Origin: DASWOJ01 sp964242415
GTDB taxonomy: Bacteria > Pseudomonadota > Alphaproteobacteria > Acetobacterales > Acetobacteraceae
NCBI GenBank assembly: GCA_964242415.1
Contig: CAXTAT010000025.1
Location: 22,984 to 86,983 of the forward strand
Length of the DNA stretch: 64,000 nt
Direction of reading: 5' to 3'
Part shown: positions 55,186 through 63,558 of the stretch, in pieces
How the letters are laid out: every line of letters begins with the position of its first letter
How positions within the stretch are numbered: position 1 is the stretch's first letter
Made by a program: the position numbers and the translations under genes
The notes under the pieces: generated by a model
Databases searched by the model: none
Told to the model about the DNA's origin: nothing
The model's input: only the letters and a program-made list of their open reading frames with translations

Positions 55186-56277
55186 GTGTACGCCCCGCCA
55201 CGGCCGGATGGTGCGGTGCCGGTCCGCATCAACCTGTATTCGGACACCCAGACCAAGCCCAGCCCGGCCATGAAGCAGGCCATGATGGAGGCGGAGGTCG
55301 GCGACGAGCAGTCGGGCACCGACCCGACGATCAACCTGCTGTGCGACCGTGCGGCGGCGCTGCTGGGCAAGCAGGCGGCGATGTTCCTGCCCACCGGGAC
55401 CATGTGCAACGAGATCGCCATCCTGACGCAGTGCCGGGCCGGCGACGATATCCTGGCGCATCATACGGCGCACATCCTGACGGCCGAGGGTGGCGCGCCC
55501 TGGGCGCTGGCGGGGGCGCAGGTCAGTCCGCTGGAGGGTCCTGGCGGCGTGTTCTCGGCGGAGACGCTGCAGGCGGCGCTGCGGCCGGCGTCGCGTTATT
55601 CGCCGACGCAGCGGATGCTGGCCGTCGAGCAGACGGCGAACCTGGGGGGCGGCACGGTCTGGGACCTGGCGGGGCTGGACCTGGTTGCGGCGGTCGCGCA
55701 TGGGCACGGCATGGTCACGCACATGGACGGCGCCCGGCTGATGAACGCCGTCGTTGCCTCCGGGGTGTCTGCGGCGGAGATGGCGGCGGGCTACGACACG
55801 GTTTGGCTGGATTTCACCAAGGGGCTGGGCGCGCCGCTCGGGGCGGTGCTGGCGGGTTCGTCCGAGATGATCGATGCGGCGTGGCGCTGGAAGCAGCGGT
55901 TGGGCGGGGCGCTGCGGCAGGGCGGGCTGTGCGCGGCCGGGTGCCTGCATGCGCTCGATCACAATGTTGACCGGCTGGCGGAGGACCATGCCAATGCCCG
56001 GGTCCTGGCACGCGGGCTGGCGCAGGTTGCCGGGCTGGCGGTCAGCGCACCGGAGACCAACCTGGTTTACATTGACACCTCGGCAACCGGCCTGGCGGCG
56101 CAGGAGGTGGCGGGGCGGGTCCGTGCCCATGGCATCCTGGTGTCTGTCATGGGGCATTATCGCGTGCGGGCCTGCACGCACCTGGACGTCACCCGGGCCG
56201 ACATGGCAGAGGTTGAGGCGGTGTTTCGCCATGTTTTGGCGGAGTCGTCCGCCTCAGGAGCTGTCCCATGCGCCTAG
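55186..56277 (+). CDS. Low-specificity L-threonine aldolase-like PLP enzyme
   Basis: Cleaves L-threonine or related beta-hydroxy amino acids to glycine and an aldehyde. The 363-residue fold-type I PLP protein shows LYSDTQTKPSPAMKQAM, VGDEQSGTDPT, LPTGTMCNEIA, THMDGARLMNA and PLP Lys212 in DFTKGLGAPLG. The start is GTG at 55186, 3 bases after the preceding stop and with AGGG upstream; GTG at 55216 is an alternative. The last 10 bases overlap the EF-hand protein gene. Confidence 0.9.
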   Translation: MYAPPRPDGAVPVRINLYSDTQTKPSPAMKQAMMEAEVGDEQSGTDPTINLLCDRAAALLGKQAAMFLPTGTMCNEIAILTQCRAGDDILAHHTAHILTAEGGAPWALAGAQVSPLEGPGGVFSAETLQAALRPASRYSPTQRMLAVEQTANLGGGTVWDLAGLDLVAAVAHGHGMVTHMDGARLMNAVVASGVSAAEMAAGYDTVWLDFTKGLGAPLGAVLAGSSEMIDAAWRWKQRLGGALRQGGLCAAGCLHALDHNVDRLAEDHANARVLARGLAQVAGLAVSAPETNLVYIDTSATGLAAQEVAGRVRAHGILVSVMGHYRVRACTHLDVTRADMAEVEAVFRHVLAESSASGAVPCA

Positions 56278-56627
56278 CTGCCCTTGCTGCTGCCTTGATG
56301 CTGATCACGGGTTCCGCCGTGGCGCAGACGCCGACATTGCCGCAGCCGGGCATGTCGCAGCCGGGCATGTCGGAGGCGCCGCCGGCAGGGGCGTCGCAGC
56401 CGGCGCGGGGGCGGCGCACGTTGCAGGTGCGCTTCGACAACGCGAACACGACGCATGACGGGCACCTGACGCTGGAGCAGGCGCGGGCCGGGCACATGGT
56501 TGCCGTGGCGCGGGACTTTGCGGCCATCGACACGACGCATAAGGGCTATGTGACGGTGGACGACATCAAGGCGCACCGCCACGCCGTGCGGATGGCGAAG
56601 AAGGCGGCGAAGCAGAAGCAGGGTTAG
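56268..56627 (+). CDS. Secreted EF-hand-like protein
   Basis: 119-residue exported protein with a signal peptide (residues 1-19, AVA-QT). A short repeat PQPGMSQPGMS follows, then two EF-hand-like loops: DNANTTHDGHLTLE (near 57-70) and DTTHKGYVTVDD (near 88-99). The loops keep the central glycine but have His at places usually taken by acidic residues, so calcium binding may be weak. The C-terminus is lysine-rich. ATG at 56268 follows AGGAG and overlaps the aldolase gene. Function unknown. Confidence 0.75.
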   Translation: MRLAALAAALMLITGSAVAQTPTLPQPGMSQPGMSEAPPAGASQPARGRRTLQVRFDNANTTHDGHLTLEQARAGHMVAVARDFAAIDTTHKGYVTVDDIKAHRHAVRMAKKAAKQKQG

Positions 56628-57106
56628 CCCAGCGTGCGCCGCAGCAAGCTGAAGGCGTGCAGCACGGTTGCGTTGCGCACGCCGGTCCGGTCGCCGGGGA
56701 AGACCTGGCGTTCGGTCCAGTTGCCGTCCCGGGTCGCGAGGCCGAAGCAGACGGTTCCGACCGGCTTTTCCGGCGTGCCGCCGCCGGGGCCGGCAACGCC
56801 GGTCACCGAGACCGCGAGGTCCACCGGGGCGCGTTGCAACGCGCCGGAGGCCATGGCGGCGGCGACCGGCTCGCTGACGGCGCCGAACTGCTGGATCAGG
56901 GCGGCATCGACGCCCAGCATCTCGGTCTTGGCGGCGTTGGAGTAGGTGACGAAGCCGCGGTCCACCACGTCGGACGAGCCGGCGATGGCGGTCAGCGCCG
57001 CGGCGATCAGCCCGCCGGTGCAGCTTTCTGCGGTGGCGACGGTCATGCCGCGGGTTCGCAGGTCGTCCAGCAGGCGGGATGCGGCATCGGTGATCTCGGG
57101 CGTCAT
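56624..57106 (-). CDS. pncC: CinA C-terminal family protein (nicotinamide-nucleotide amidase)
   Basis: Predicted to deamidate NMN in NAD recycling. The 160-residue protein has the active-site Ser28 in TAESCTGGL, YSNAAKTEMLGV, and the glycine-rich SVTGVAGPGGGTPEKPVGTV loop, so it is the C-terminal CinA domain alone. The ATGA start overlaps the pgpA stop. Its 3' end overlaps that of the convergent EF-hand gene by 4 bases. Confidence 0.92.
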   Translation of the reverse strand: MTPEITDAASRLLDDLRTRGMTVATAESCTGGLIAAALTAIAGSSDVVDRGFVTYSNAAKTEMLGVDAALIQQFGAVSEPVAAAMASGALQRAPVDLAVSVTGVAGPGGGTPEKPVGTVCFGLATRDGNWTERQVFPGDRTGVRNATVLHAFSLLRRTLG

Positions 57107-57582
57107 GGTGCGGTTCCCCCTTGCAGCGCCAGCGCGATCCAGGGCACTGCGATCCAACGGGCGGCCAGCAGCAGCAACGCCACGATTGCGCCGGCGATCA
57201 CGTCGTCGGCCATGATGCCGAACGCGCCGGGCTGGCGGTCGGCCCAGCCGACCGGGCCGGGCTTCCAGATGTCGAGGATGCGGAAGCCCACGAAGGCCGC
57301 CAGCAGCCCGGCGAGCGATACCCCGCCCAATCCGAGCATCGCCACCCACTGGCCGGCGACCTCGTCGATCACCACCCAGCCGGGATCGGCGTTGCGGTCC
57401 GGGACGGCGCGCGGGATGGCCAGCAGGCCCGATATGGCCGCCAGCACCGCGGCGAGCGGCAGCACCCATGGGCCGGCCTGCATCAGGGCGGCCCCAAGCA
57501 GGACTGCCACCGCCGACCCGGCCGTGCCGGGCGCAGCGGGGCAGAAGCCAACGCCGCCGAAGCTTGCGACCATGCGGCTCAT
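57103..57582 (-). CDS. pgpA: Phosphatidylglycerophosphatase A
   Basis: Dephosphorylates phosphatidylglycerol phosphate in phospholipid synthesis. The 159-residue membrane protein has GVGFCPAAPGTAGS, DPGWVVIDEVAGQW, FVGFRILDIWKPGPVGWAD and GAFGIMADDVIAG, the acidic motifs of PgpA. Its ATGA overlaps the slt stop. slt-pgpA-cinA form one coupled minus-strand unit. Confidence 0.94.
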   Translation of the reverse strand: MSRMVASFGGVGFCPAAPGTAGSAVAVLLGAALMQAGPWVLPLAAVLAAISGLLAIPRAVPDRNADPGWVVIDEVAGQWVAMLGLGGVSLAGLLAAFVGFRILDIWKPGPVGWADRQPGAFGIMADDVIAGAIVALLLLAARWIAVPWIALALQGGTAP

Positions 57583-59498
57583 CCGAGCCAGCGGGCGAGG
57601 GGGTGCGGGGCGGCCGCTCCGCGGCGGGCGTGGTAGATGACGACGTTTTCGATCACCCGCTGCACGTAGTTGCGGGTCTCGCCGAACGGGATCAGCTCGA
57701 TCCAGTCGATCATGTCGATGCCGCCGGCCACCGGGTCGCCGTGCGCGGTCAGCCAATCCAGCACGCGGTGCGGCCCGGCGTTGTAGCCGGCCAGCGCCAG
57801 CGGCAGCGCGCCGTGGAACTGGTCCAGCAAGCCCTGCAGGTAGGCCGTTCCCAGCCGCATGTTGTAGCCCGCGTCGGCGGTCAGGGCCGGCAGGCTGACC
57901 GGCTCGCCCAGGCGGTGCGCGACGGCGGCCGCGGTTGCCGGCATCAGTTGCATCAGCCCGCGTGCGCCGGAGGGGCTGAGCGCCTGCACGTCGAAGCTGC
58001 TTTCCTGGCGAATCAGGCCGAGGGCGATGTCGGGATCGACCGTGTCGGCGGGCGGCAGGGCGGCCAGCGGCCAGCCGGCCTCCGGCAGCATCAGCCCATC
58101 GCGGCCGGCACGGCGGGCGATGGCGACGGCCTGGTCGGGCAGCCCAAGGCCGGCGGCGAAGCTGGCGGCCAGCGCGCGCTCCACGGCATCCCCGGCCGTC
58201 TCGTCCAGGCGCAGCACGAACGCCTTGGCCCGGTGCGGGTCGCCCCAGGCCACCAGGATGGCGGCGGCCCGCGCCAGCTCCTGCGCGGCGAAGGTGGTGG
58301 CGGCGTCCTCGGTCCAAGCCGGGTCGTGCACCGCCTGGATGCGCTGCGCCAGCGTCGCCGCGTCCTCGCCGAGCAGGCAGGCGGCGAGTTGTCCGTAGTA
58401 CGTCGTGGGCCACGCCGCGGCGGCCAGCAGGTCGGCGCGGGCGGCCTCGGCGTCGCCCAGGGCGGTGCGGCTGCGGCTCAGCCAGAAGTGGGCGCGGGCC
58501 TGGGTGATGGCGGCCTGCGACAGGGCCGCCAGGGTGAGGAAGTGCTTGGCCGCGACCTCGGGCTGCTGCAGGCGGCGCAGGGCGATCCAGCCGGCCAGGA
58601 ACTCGGCGTCCAGGGCGGCGTCCCCGTCCTGGGTGGCGGTGTCGGCGACGGCGTAGGCGTCGGCTGGGCTGCCGAACTGCAACAGGCGGCGGGCCAGCAC
58701 GTTGCGCTCGGTCCAGAACGCGGGACGGCGTTCGGGGGGGGCTGCGGCCTCGGCGGCGGCGCCCGAGGCGTGCCAGACCTCGGTGGCGTCCTTGTCCAAT
58801 CCTGCGCGGCGATACCAGCGCGCAAGGTCGAGGACGATGCCGGGGTCGGCGCGGTCGGTGGGCGGCAGCAGCGCGACCAGGGCAGGGGCAATCGCGTCGT
58901 CCCGCTGCAGCGCCAGGCGGGCCTGGGCCGCATCCTGGTGGGTGGCGTCCAGGCGGGCTGCCTGCCGCTCCGCCCGCTGCCGTGCCGGGCCGCCGGGGCC
59001 GGCCCATGCCAGGCGGCCGAACCGCCGCCACTGGTCGTCCGCGGTCAGGACCTGGCCCCATAGGCGGATGAACGGCGCCTCTGCCGCGGGATCGACGCCA
59101 CGGACCCATGCCGCCCGAGCCTCGGCCGGGCTGGCGCAATGCGGGGCCGTGGGCGGGGCGGGGAGGTGCGGGCAGGGGCTGGTGGCCGGGTCCTGGGCGG
59201 GTTGGCCTTCCTGGGCGGCCAGCGCCTCCGAGAGGCGGCGGCCGAGCAGACGCTGCGATGGCCAGGTTGGGTTGTCGGCCAGGAACGCCTCGATCTCCGC
59301 GGCATGGGCCGCGCCGGGCGTCAGCAGGCGGTAGTACAGCACCAGCTTGCCCGCCACCGGGTCCGGCAGGCTGGCCGCGGCGGCGGCGGCGGCGTCCCAA
59401 TGCGCCGCGCGCATGGCCGCCAGCACGTCCTGCGCCCGTGCGGGACGCGGGCCGAGACAGGCGGTCCCGAGCAGCAGCAGGAATACGGGGGCACGCAT
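57579..59498 (-). CDS. Soluble lytic murein transglycosylase (Slt70-like)
   Basis: Periplasmic enzyme that cleaves peptidoglycan glycan strands. The 639-residue protein has a signal peptide (residues 1-22, ARA-QD), a long superhelical region of alpha repeats (about 25-470) and a C-terminal SLT domain with catalytic Glu499 in LIRQESSFD, SGARGLMQLMPATA and GYNAGPHRV. ATG at 59498. It is divergent from dapA across a gap holding an 18-bp tandem array. Confidence 0.92.
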   Translation of the reverse strand: MRAPVFLLLLGTACLGPRPARAQDVLAAMRAAHWDAAAAAAASLPDPVAGKLVLYYRLLTPGAAHAAEIEAFLADNPTWPSQRLLGRRLSEALAAQEGQPAQDPATSPCPHLPAPPTAPHCASPAEARAAWVRGVDPAAEAPFIRLWGQVLTADDQWRRFGRLAWAGPGGPARQRAERQAARLDATHQDAAQARLALQRDDAIAPALVALLPPTDRADPGIVLDLARWYRRAGLDKDATEVWHASGAAAEAAAPPERRPAFWTERNVLARRLLQFGSPADAYAVADTATQDGDAALDAEFLAGWIALRRLQQPEVAAKHFLTLAALSQAAITQARAHFWLSRSRTALGDAEAARADLLAAAAWPTTYYGQLAACLLGEDAATLAQRIQAVHDPAWTEDAATTFAAQELARAAAILVAWGDPHRAKAFVLRLDETAGDAVERALAASFAAGLGLPDQAVAIARRAGRDGLMLPEAGWPLAALPPADTVDPDIALGLIRQESSFDVQALSPSGARGLMQLMPATAAAVAHRLGEPVSLPALTADAGYNMRLGTAYLQGLLDQFHGALPLALAGYNAGPHRVLDWLTAHGDPVAGGIDMIDWIELIPFGETRNYVQRVIENVVIYHARRGAAAPHPLARWLG

Positions 59499-59571
59499 GA
59501 CCCGACCCTACCCTGCCCGGTGCGGACCTGCCATGGACTTGCGGCCCATCCGCCATGTGCCTAGTTTCGCG

Positions 59572-59661
59572 ATCCCACCGTGCTGCGCGGTCCCGCTGTT
59601 TTGGGCGGTTCCATCGTGCTGCGCGGTCCCACCACGCTGGGCGGTACTGCCGTTCTGGGCG
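59572..59661. repeat. Five-copy 18-bp tandem repeat upstream of dapA
   Basis: Units start at 59572, 59590, 59608, 59626 and 59644; typical units are GTCCCACCGTGCTGCGCG-like and GTCCCGCTGTTTTGGGCG-like, alternating between CTGCGCG and YTGGGCG endings. The array is in frame with dapA and open, and would encode hexapeptides such as VLRGPA and VLGGSI. Confidence 0.92.
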
Positions 59662-59693
59662 GCCCGCTCTCTGCAACCGGCTCGAGGACGATC

Positions 59694-60572
59694 ATGCTCA
59701 AGGGTTCCTTTGTCGCCCTGGTCACGCCCATGCGCCCGGATGGCAGCGTGGATGCGGAGGCGTTCGCCGGCTTTGTGGAGTGGCAGATCAAGCAGGGCAC
59801 CCACGGTATCGTCCCTGTTGGCACCACGGGCGAAAGCCCGACGCTGAGCCATGACGAGCATCGCCAGGTGGTGGACATCGCGGTGAAGGTGGCGGCCGGG
59901 CGGGTGCCGGTGGTGGCCGGCGCCGGGTCGAACAGCACGGCGGAGGCGATCGAGCTGACGCGGCATGCCAAGCAGGCCGGCGCGGACGCGGCGCTGATCG
60001 TGACGCCTTATTACAACAAGCCGACGCAGGAGGGGATGGTGCAGCATTTCACCGCCATCGCCGATGCGGTCGATCTGCCGATCATCATATATAACATTCC
60101 GCCGCGCAGCGTGGTGGACATGCTGCCTGCGACGATGGGCCGGCTGGCGCGGCATCGCAACATCATCGGCGTGAAGGACGCCACTGCCAACCTGGCGCGC
60201 CCGCTGCACACGCGGCGCAGTTGCGGGGCGGACTTCGTGCAGATGTCGGGGGAGGACCATACTTGCCTGGCGTTCATGGCGGCGGGCGGGCACGGCTGCA
60301 TCAGCGTGACGGCCAACGTGGCGCCCCGGCTGTGCAGCGAGATGCACCAGGCCTGGGACGACGGCATGGTGGAGCGCGCGATGGCGATCCAGGACCGGCT
60401 GCTCGATCTGCACGATGCGCTGTTTGTCGAAAGCAGTCCCGGGCCGGTGAAGTATGCGGCGAGCCTGCTGGGCCATGGCGGCGACCATTGCCGCCTGCCG
60501 TTGGCGGCGATTGCGGAGACCACGCGCACCCAGGTCCGGGCGGCCATGCAGGCTGCCGGGCTGTTGAACTAG
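59694..60572 (+). CDS. dapA: 4-hydroxy-tetrahydrodipicolinate synthase
   Basis: First committed enzyme of lysine and diaminopimelate synthesis. The 292-residue TIM barrel has T44/T45 in PVGTTGESPTL, Tyr133 in YNIPPRS and Schiff-base Lys161 in GVKDATANL. ATG at 59694 matches the family start and has GAGG 6 nt upstream. The open frame continues upstream through an 18-bp repeat array to a GTG at 59580, which would add 38 residues; I consider that untranslated. smpB follows. Confidence 0.96.
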   Translation: MLKGSFVALVTPMRPDGSVDAEAFAGFVEWQIKQGTHGIVPVGTTGESPTLSHDEHRQVVDIAVKVAAGRVPVVAGAGSNSTAEAIELTRHAKQAGADAALIVTPYYNKPTQEGMVQHFTAIADAVDLPIIIYNIPPRSVVDMLPATMGRLARHRNIIGVKDATANLARPLHTRRSCGADFVQMSGEDHTCLAFMAAGGHGCISVTANVAPRLCSEMHQAWDDGMVERAMAIQDRLLDLHDALFVESSPGPVKYAASLLGHGGDHCRLPLAAIAETTRTQVRAAMQAAGLLN

Positions 60573-60582
60573 GACGGGTGGG

Positions 60583-61074
60583 TTGGCGGATACCAAGACC
60601 AAGAAGAAGTCGGGGCTGATCTCGCACGGCATCGCGGCGCAGAACCGCAAGGCGCGGTTTGATTACACGATCAAGCAGACGATGGAGGCCGGGCTGGTGT
60701 TGAAGGGGCCGGAGGTGAAGTCGCTGCGGCATGGGCGCGCGACGTTGACCGAGGCCTGGGCGGGGGAGCGGGAGGGGGAGCTGTTCCTGTTCAACTGCTA
60801 CATCCCGGAGTACCAGGCGGGGGTGCTGTCGCGGTTCGAGCCGCGGGCGCCGCGCAAGCTGCTGCTGAAGAAGAAGCAGGTTGGGGAGCTGATCGGCGCG
60901 GCGACGCGGGATGGGCTGACGCTGGTGCCGTTGCAGATCCATTTCAATGATCGTGGGGTGGCTAAGGTGCTGTTGGGCGTCGGCGAGGGGCGCAAGAAGC
61001 AGGATAAGCGGCAGGCCATCGCGGCGCGGGATTGGGCGCGGGATAAGGCGCGGGTGATGCGGGATAAGGGGTAG
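60583..61074 (+). CDS. smpB: SsrA-binding protein SmpB
   Basis: Binds tmRNA and delivers it to stalled ribosomes. The 163-residue protein has AAQNRKARFDYTIKQTMEAG, LKGPEVKSLRHGRATL, LFNCYIPEYQAG, PRKLLLKKKQVGELIG and the lysine-rich tail GEGRKKQDKRQAI. The start appears to be TTG at 60583, 10 bases after dapA. The dapA-smpB pairing is usual in alphaproteobacteria; the tmRNA gene is not in the window. Confidence 0.96.
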   Translation: MADTKTKKKSGLISHGIAAQNRKARFDYTIKQTMEAGLVLKGPEVKSLRHGRATLTEAWAGEREGELFLFNCYIPEYQAGVLSRFEPRAPRKLLLKKKQVGELIGAATRDGLTLVPLQIHFNDRGVAKVLLGVGEGRKKQDKRQAIAARDWARDKARVMRDKG

Positions 61075-61137
61075 CGGGTTGCTGGCGGGCGCGGGGGGCC
61101 TACATGCCGGTGCGTGCGGTAGGGGGATGGAAGCTGT

Positions 61138-61295
61138 TCTCTTTGCTTCTTTAGAGGAGGGCTGGGGGGAGGGGGCTTGCTTCGCCGTGATGCTTGGGAC
61201 CGTGGGCATCGCCGGAGCTGAACTGCTTGGGCCGCGGCGATCGTGCTGCAAGACCCCCTCACCCCGGCCCTCTCCCGAAGGGGGAGAGGGAGAAG
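61138..61295. repeat. Paired REP-like elements (BIME-like) between smpB and the peroxidase
   Basis: Left arm near 61138-61180 (TTAGAGGAGGGCTGGGGGG) is a diverged inverted copy; right arm 61251-61295 (CCCCTCACCCCGGCCCTCTC then CCGAAGGGGGAGAGGG) is well conserved. Separation about 70 bases. The rest of the 273-base gap has no gene. Confidence 0.85.
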
Positions 61296-61347
61296 ATGCG
61301 ATCCCTGGTGCCGTGTGCATCTGCCCTGGCTGATAGGAGATAAGGCC

Positions 61348-61896
61348 ATGTCTGTTACGCGCCGCGCTGCACTGGTTGGAACCGCTGCCCTGGCAACGGT
61401 CGCCGCTGCGCCGGACTCTGGCACTGCTTATCAGTTCGAGTTCCCGTCCATCGACGAGGGGACGCTGCGGCTGGCGGACTTCAAGGGCAAGGTGCTGCTG
61501 GTGGTCAACACCGCGTCGTTCTGCGGCTTTACGCCGCAGTTCAAGCAGCTTGAGGCGGCGCAACGGGCGCTGTCGCCGCGGGGATTCAGCCTGATCGGGG
61601 TGCCCAGCCAGGACTTCGGCCAGGAGAAGGACACCAACGGCGAGGTTAAGGCCTTTTGCGAGGCGACCTTCGACGTCGATTTCCCGATGGCCGGCATCAG
61701 CCATGTTCGCGGCTCGGCGGCGGCCCCGTTCTACCATTGGGTGCGGGCGCAGCGGCGCTGGGAGCCGGAGTGGAACTTCTTCAAGGTGCTGCTGGCGCGT
61801 GACGGCAGCATCGCCGGTACTTTCAGCTCTGGCGAGCTGCCGGACTCCGGCGCCTTGAAGGCTGCCATCGATGTGCAGCTAGCCCGGACGGCCTAG
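61348..61896 (+). CDS. Exported glutathione peroxidase-family protein
   Basis: Thiol peroxidase of the GPX family, 182 residues. The N-terminus MSVTRRAALVGTAALA is a twin-arginine-type export signal with cleavage after about residue 27, so the enzyme probably works in the periplasm. The GPX core has peroxidatic Cys59 in NTASFCGFTPQ, the Gln in VPSQDFGQE and the Trp-Asn in WNFFKVLL. A second resolving Cys is at CEATFDVDF. ATG at 61348 has AGGAG upstream. Its last 18 bases overlap the convergent glycosylase gene. Confidence 0.9.
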   Translation: MSVTRRAALVGTAALATVAAAPDSGTAYQFEFPSIDEGTLRLADFKGKVLLVVNTASFCGFTPQFKQLEAAQRALSPRGFSLIGVPSQDFGQEKDTNGEVKAFCEATFDVDFPMAGISHVRGSAAAPFYHWVRAQRRWEPEWNFFKVLLARDGSIAGTFSSGELPDSGALKAAIDVQLARTA

Positions 61897-62520
61897 TTGT
61901 GCGGCAACCCCGGCGATGACCTCGGCGAACATCGCCGCGGTCAGCAGCCCGGTGTTCGTGTTGTAGCGGGACACATGGTAGCTGTCGGCCAGGGTCAGGC
62001 CGTTCGGCAGGGTCGTGAACGCGCCGTGCTGGAACCTGACGCGGGCCGCCGGCAGGCCGCACGCCCGCAATACGGCAGCGTGGGCCAGCACGCCTAGGGT
62101 CAGGACCACCCGCAGGTTCGGCATTCCCTGCAGCTCCGCTTGCAGGAAGCGGTTGCAGGTGCGGATTTCCAGCGGTTGCGGCAGGTTAGCCGGTGGCACG
62201 CAGCGGACGGCGTTGATCACCCGCGACCCCGCAAGCTGCATCCCGTCATCCGTCCTGGCGTCGTAGGTTCCGGTGGCGAAGCCGTGATGGATCATAGTCT
62301 CGTAGAGCAACACCCCGGCATGGTCCCCGGTGAACGGCCGTCCGGTGCGGTTGGCGCCTCGTACGCCCGGCGCCATGCCGACGACCAGGAATGGGGCCTC
62401 GGTCGAACCCCAGCTTGGCACGGGACCATTGAACCAGTCAGGGTTGGCGGCGTGGTTGGCCCGGCGGTACTCGACGAGCCGTGGGCACAGTGGGCAGTCA
62501 TGCGGTGGTTGCTCGATCAT
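61879..62520 (-). CDS. Family 5 uracil-DNA glycosylase (UdgB-like)
   Basis: Iron-sulfur DNA repair enzyme that removes uracil and related bases. The 213-residue protein has cluster cysteines C9, C12, C107 and C122, motif A GMAPGVRGANRTGRPFTGD and the C-terminal motif with DSYHVSRYNTNTG (His in place of the usual catalytic region). The GANRTGRPF variant with glycine-alanine instead of an acidic residue is typical of family 5. It is divergent from folK with 41 bases between. Confidence 0.92.
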   Translation of the reverse strand: MIEQPPHDCPLCPRLVEYRRANHAANPDWFNGPVPSWGSTEAPFLVVGMAPGVRGANRTGRPFTGDHAGVLLYETMIHHGFATGTYDARTDDGMQLAGSRVINAVRCVPPANLPQPLEIRTCNRFLQAELQGMPNLRVVLTLGVLAHAAVLRACGLPAARVRFQHGAFTTLPNGLTLADSYHVSRYNTNTGLLTAAMFAEVIAGVAAQLGRPG

Positions 62521-62561
62521 GGCGCGAGCATACGGTGACGGCGGCGTGGCAGGGAGTGGGC

Positions 62562-63116
62562 ATGGTCTGGCGTGAGGGTGTTGGGCATGAGGCGTGGCAA
62601 AACATCCTGGTTGCCATTGGCGCCAACCTGCCGGGACCGGGCGGCCGGACGCCGTTGCAGACCTGCGAGTGGGCGGTGGAGCAGGTGGCGGCGCTGCCGG
62701 GCCTGCGGCTGCGCGGGGTGTCGGCGTGGTATGAGACAGACCCGATCCCTGCGGCGGACCAGCCGGCGTTCGTGAACGGCGTCGTCCTGCTGGAGGGCAG
62801 GGCCGAACCGCATGCCCTGCTGCTGGCGCTGCATGGCATCGAGGCTGCGGCGGATCGCGTCAGGGGCGTCCCGAACGCGGCGCGCACGCTGGACTTGGAC
62901 CTGATTGCGATGGATGGGTTGGTGGTGGAGGGTCCTGGCCTGCGTGTGCCGCATCCTCGGGCGGCGGAACGGGCCTTTGTGTTGGCGCCGCTGGGTGACG
63001 TGGCGCCGGGCTGGCGGCACCCCCTGCTGGGGTGGACGGCTGCGGAGATGCTGCCGGGCGTTGCGGATCAGCCGATCCGGCGGCTTGCCCTTGCCGGGCG
63101 TCCGGTGCGGCCTTAA
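62562..63116 (+). CDS. folK: 2-amino-4-hydroxy-6-hydroxymethyldihydropteridine pyrophosphokinase
   Basis: Transfers pyrophosphate to 6-hydroxymethyl-dihydropterin in folate synthesis. The 184-residue protein has LVAIGANLPG, VSAWYETDPI, QPAFVNGVVLLE, ARTLDLDLIAMDG and VPHPRAAERAFVLAPLGDVAP, the full HPPK pattern. ATG at 62562 follows AGGGAG. An inverted repeat overlapping its stop codon may end transcription before rpoZ. Confidence 0.95.
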   Translation: MVWREGVGHEAWQNILVAIGANLPGPGGRTPLQTCEWAVEQVAALPGLRLRGVSAWYETDPIPAADQPAFVNGVVLLEGRAEPHALLLALHGIEAAADRVRGVPNAARTLDLDLIAMDGLVVEGPGLRVPHPRAAERAFVLAPLGDVAPGWRHPLLGWTAAEMLPGVADQPIRRLALAGRPVRP

Positions 63117-63136
63117 ATACCAAAGCTGCGGTATTT
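63115..63136 (+). terminator. Possible weak terminator after folK
   Basis: AAATACC (63115-63121) and GGTATTT (63130-63136) form a perfect 7-bp stem with an 8-base loop, followed by GTTTG. The stem is AT-rich, so termination would be weak. It also overlaps the rpoZ promoter area. Confidence 0.35.
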
Positions 63137-63156
63137 GTTTGACAGGGATTTGGCGC

Positions 63157-63558
63157 ATGGCTCGCGTAACGGTTGAAGACTGCGTCGAGAAGGTTCCGAA
63201 CCGGTTCGAGCTAGTGTTGCTGGCCGCCCAGCGTGCCCGCAACCTGAGCCGTGGCGAGGAGCTGACGGTGGATCGCGATGACGACAAGAACCCCGTGGTG
63301 GCGTTGCGCGAGATCGCCGGGGAGACCATCGAGCTGCCGCGGCTGGAGCAGGACCTGATCAAGTCGCTGTCCCGTGCGCCGGAGCCGGAGCCGGCGGATG
63401 AGGAGGTGCTGGACCTGATCCCGACCGACCAGAACATCTTCGGCCTGCAGGATGTCTCGGCCGAGGAGGAGGCGGCGACGCTGCCCATCGAGGACCTGTC
63501 GCCCGATGATATCGAGGCTGCGATCGAGGCGGAGTTGGGTGGCCGCGGGCGCCGATAA
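63157..63558 (+). CDS. rpoZ: RNA polymerase omega subunit
   Basis: Small subunit aiding assembly of RNA polymerase. The 133-residue protein has the conserved MARVTVEDCVEKVPNRFELV and LAAQRARNLSRG followed by DDDKNPVVALREIAG, then an acidic tail of about 60 residues ending near DLSPDDIEAAIEAELGG, as in alphaproteobacteria. ATG at 63157. A RelA/SpoT gene follows, which is the usual neighbour. Confidence 0.96.
   Translation: MARVTVEDCVEKVPNRFELVLLAAQRARNLSRGEELTVDRDDDKNPVVALREIAGETIELPRLEQDLIKSLSRAPEPEPADEEVLDLIPTDQNIFGLQDVSAEEEAATLPIEDLSPDDIEAAIEAELGGRGRR

Noticed and set aside
53686..56232. 848-codon minus-strand frame opposite lipA, the COQ10-like gene and the aldolase
   Set aside because: Antisense to three clear genes and without any motif.
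59580..59693. N-terminal extension of DapA
   Set aside because: The family start at 59694 has a ribosome site, and the upstream part is a tandem repeat. Kept only as a finding to test.
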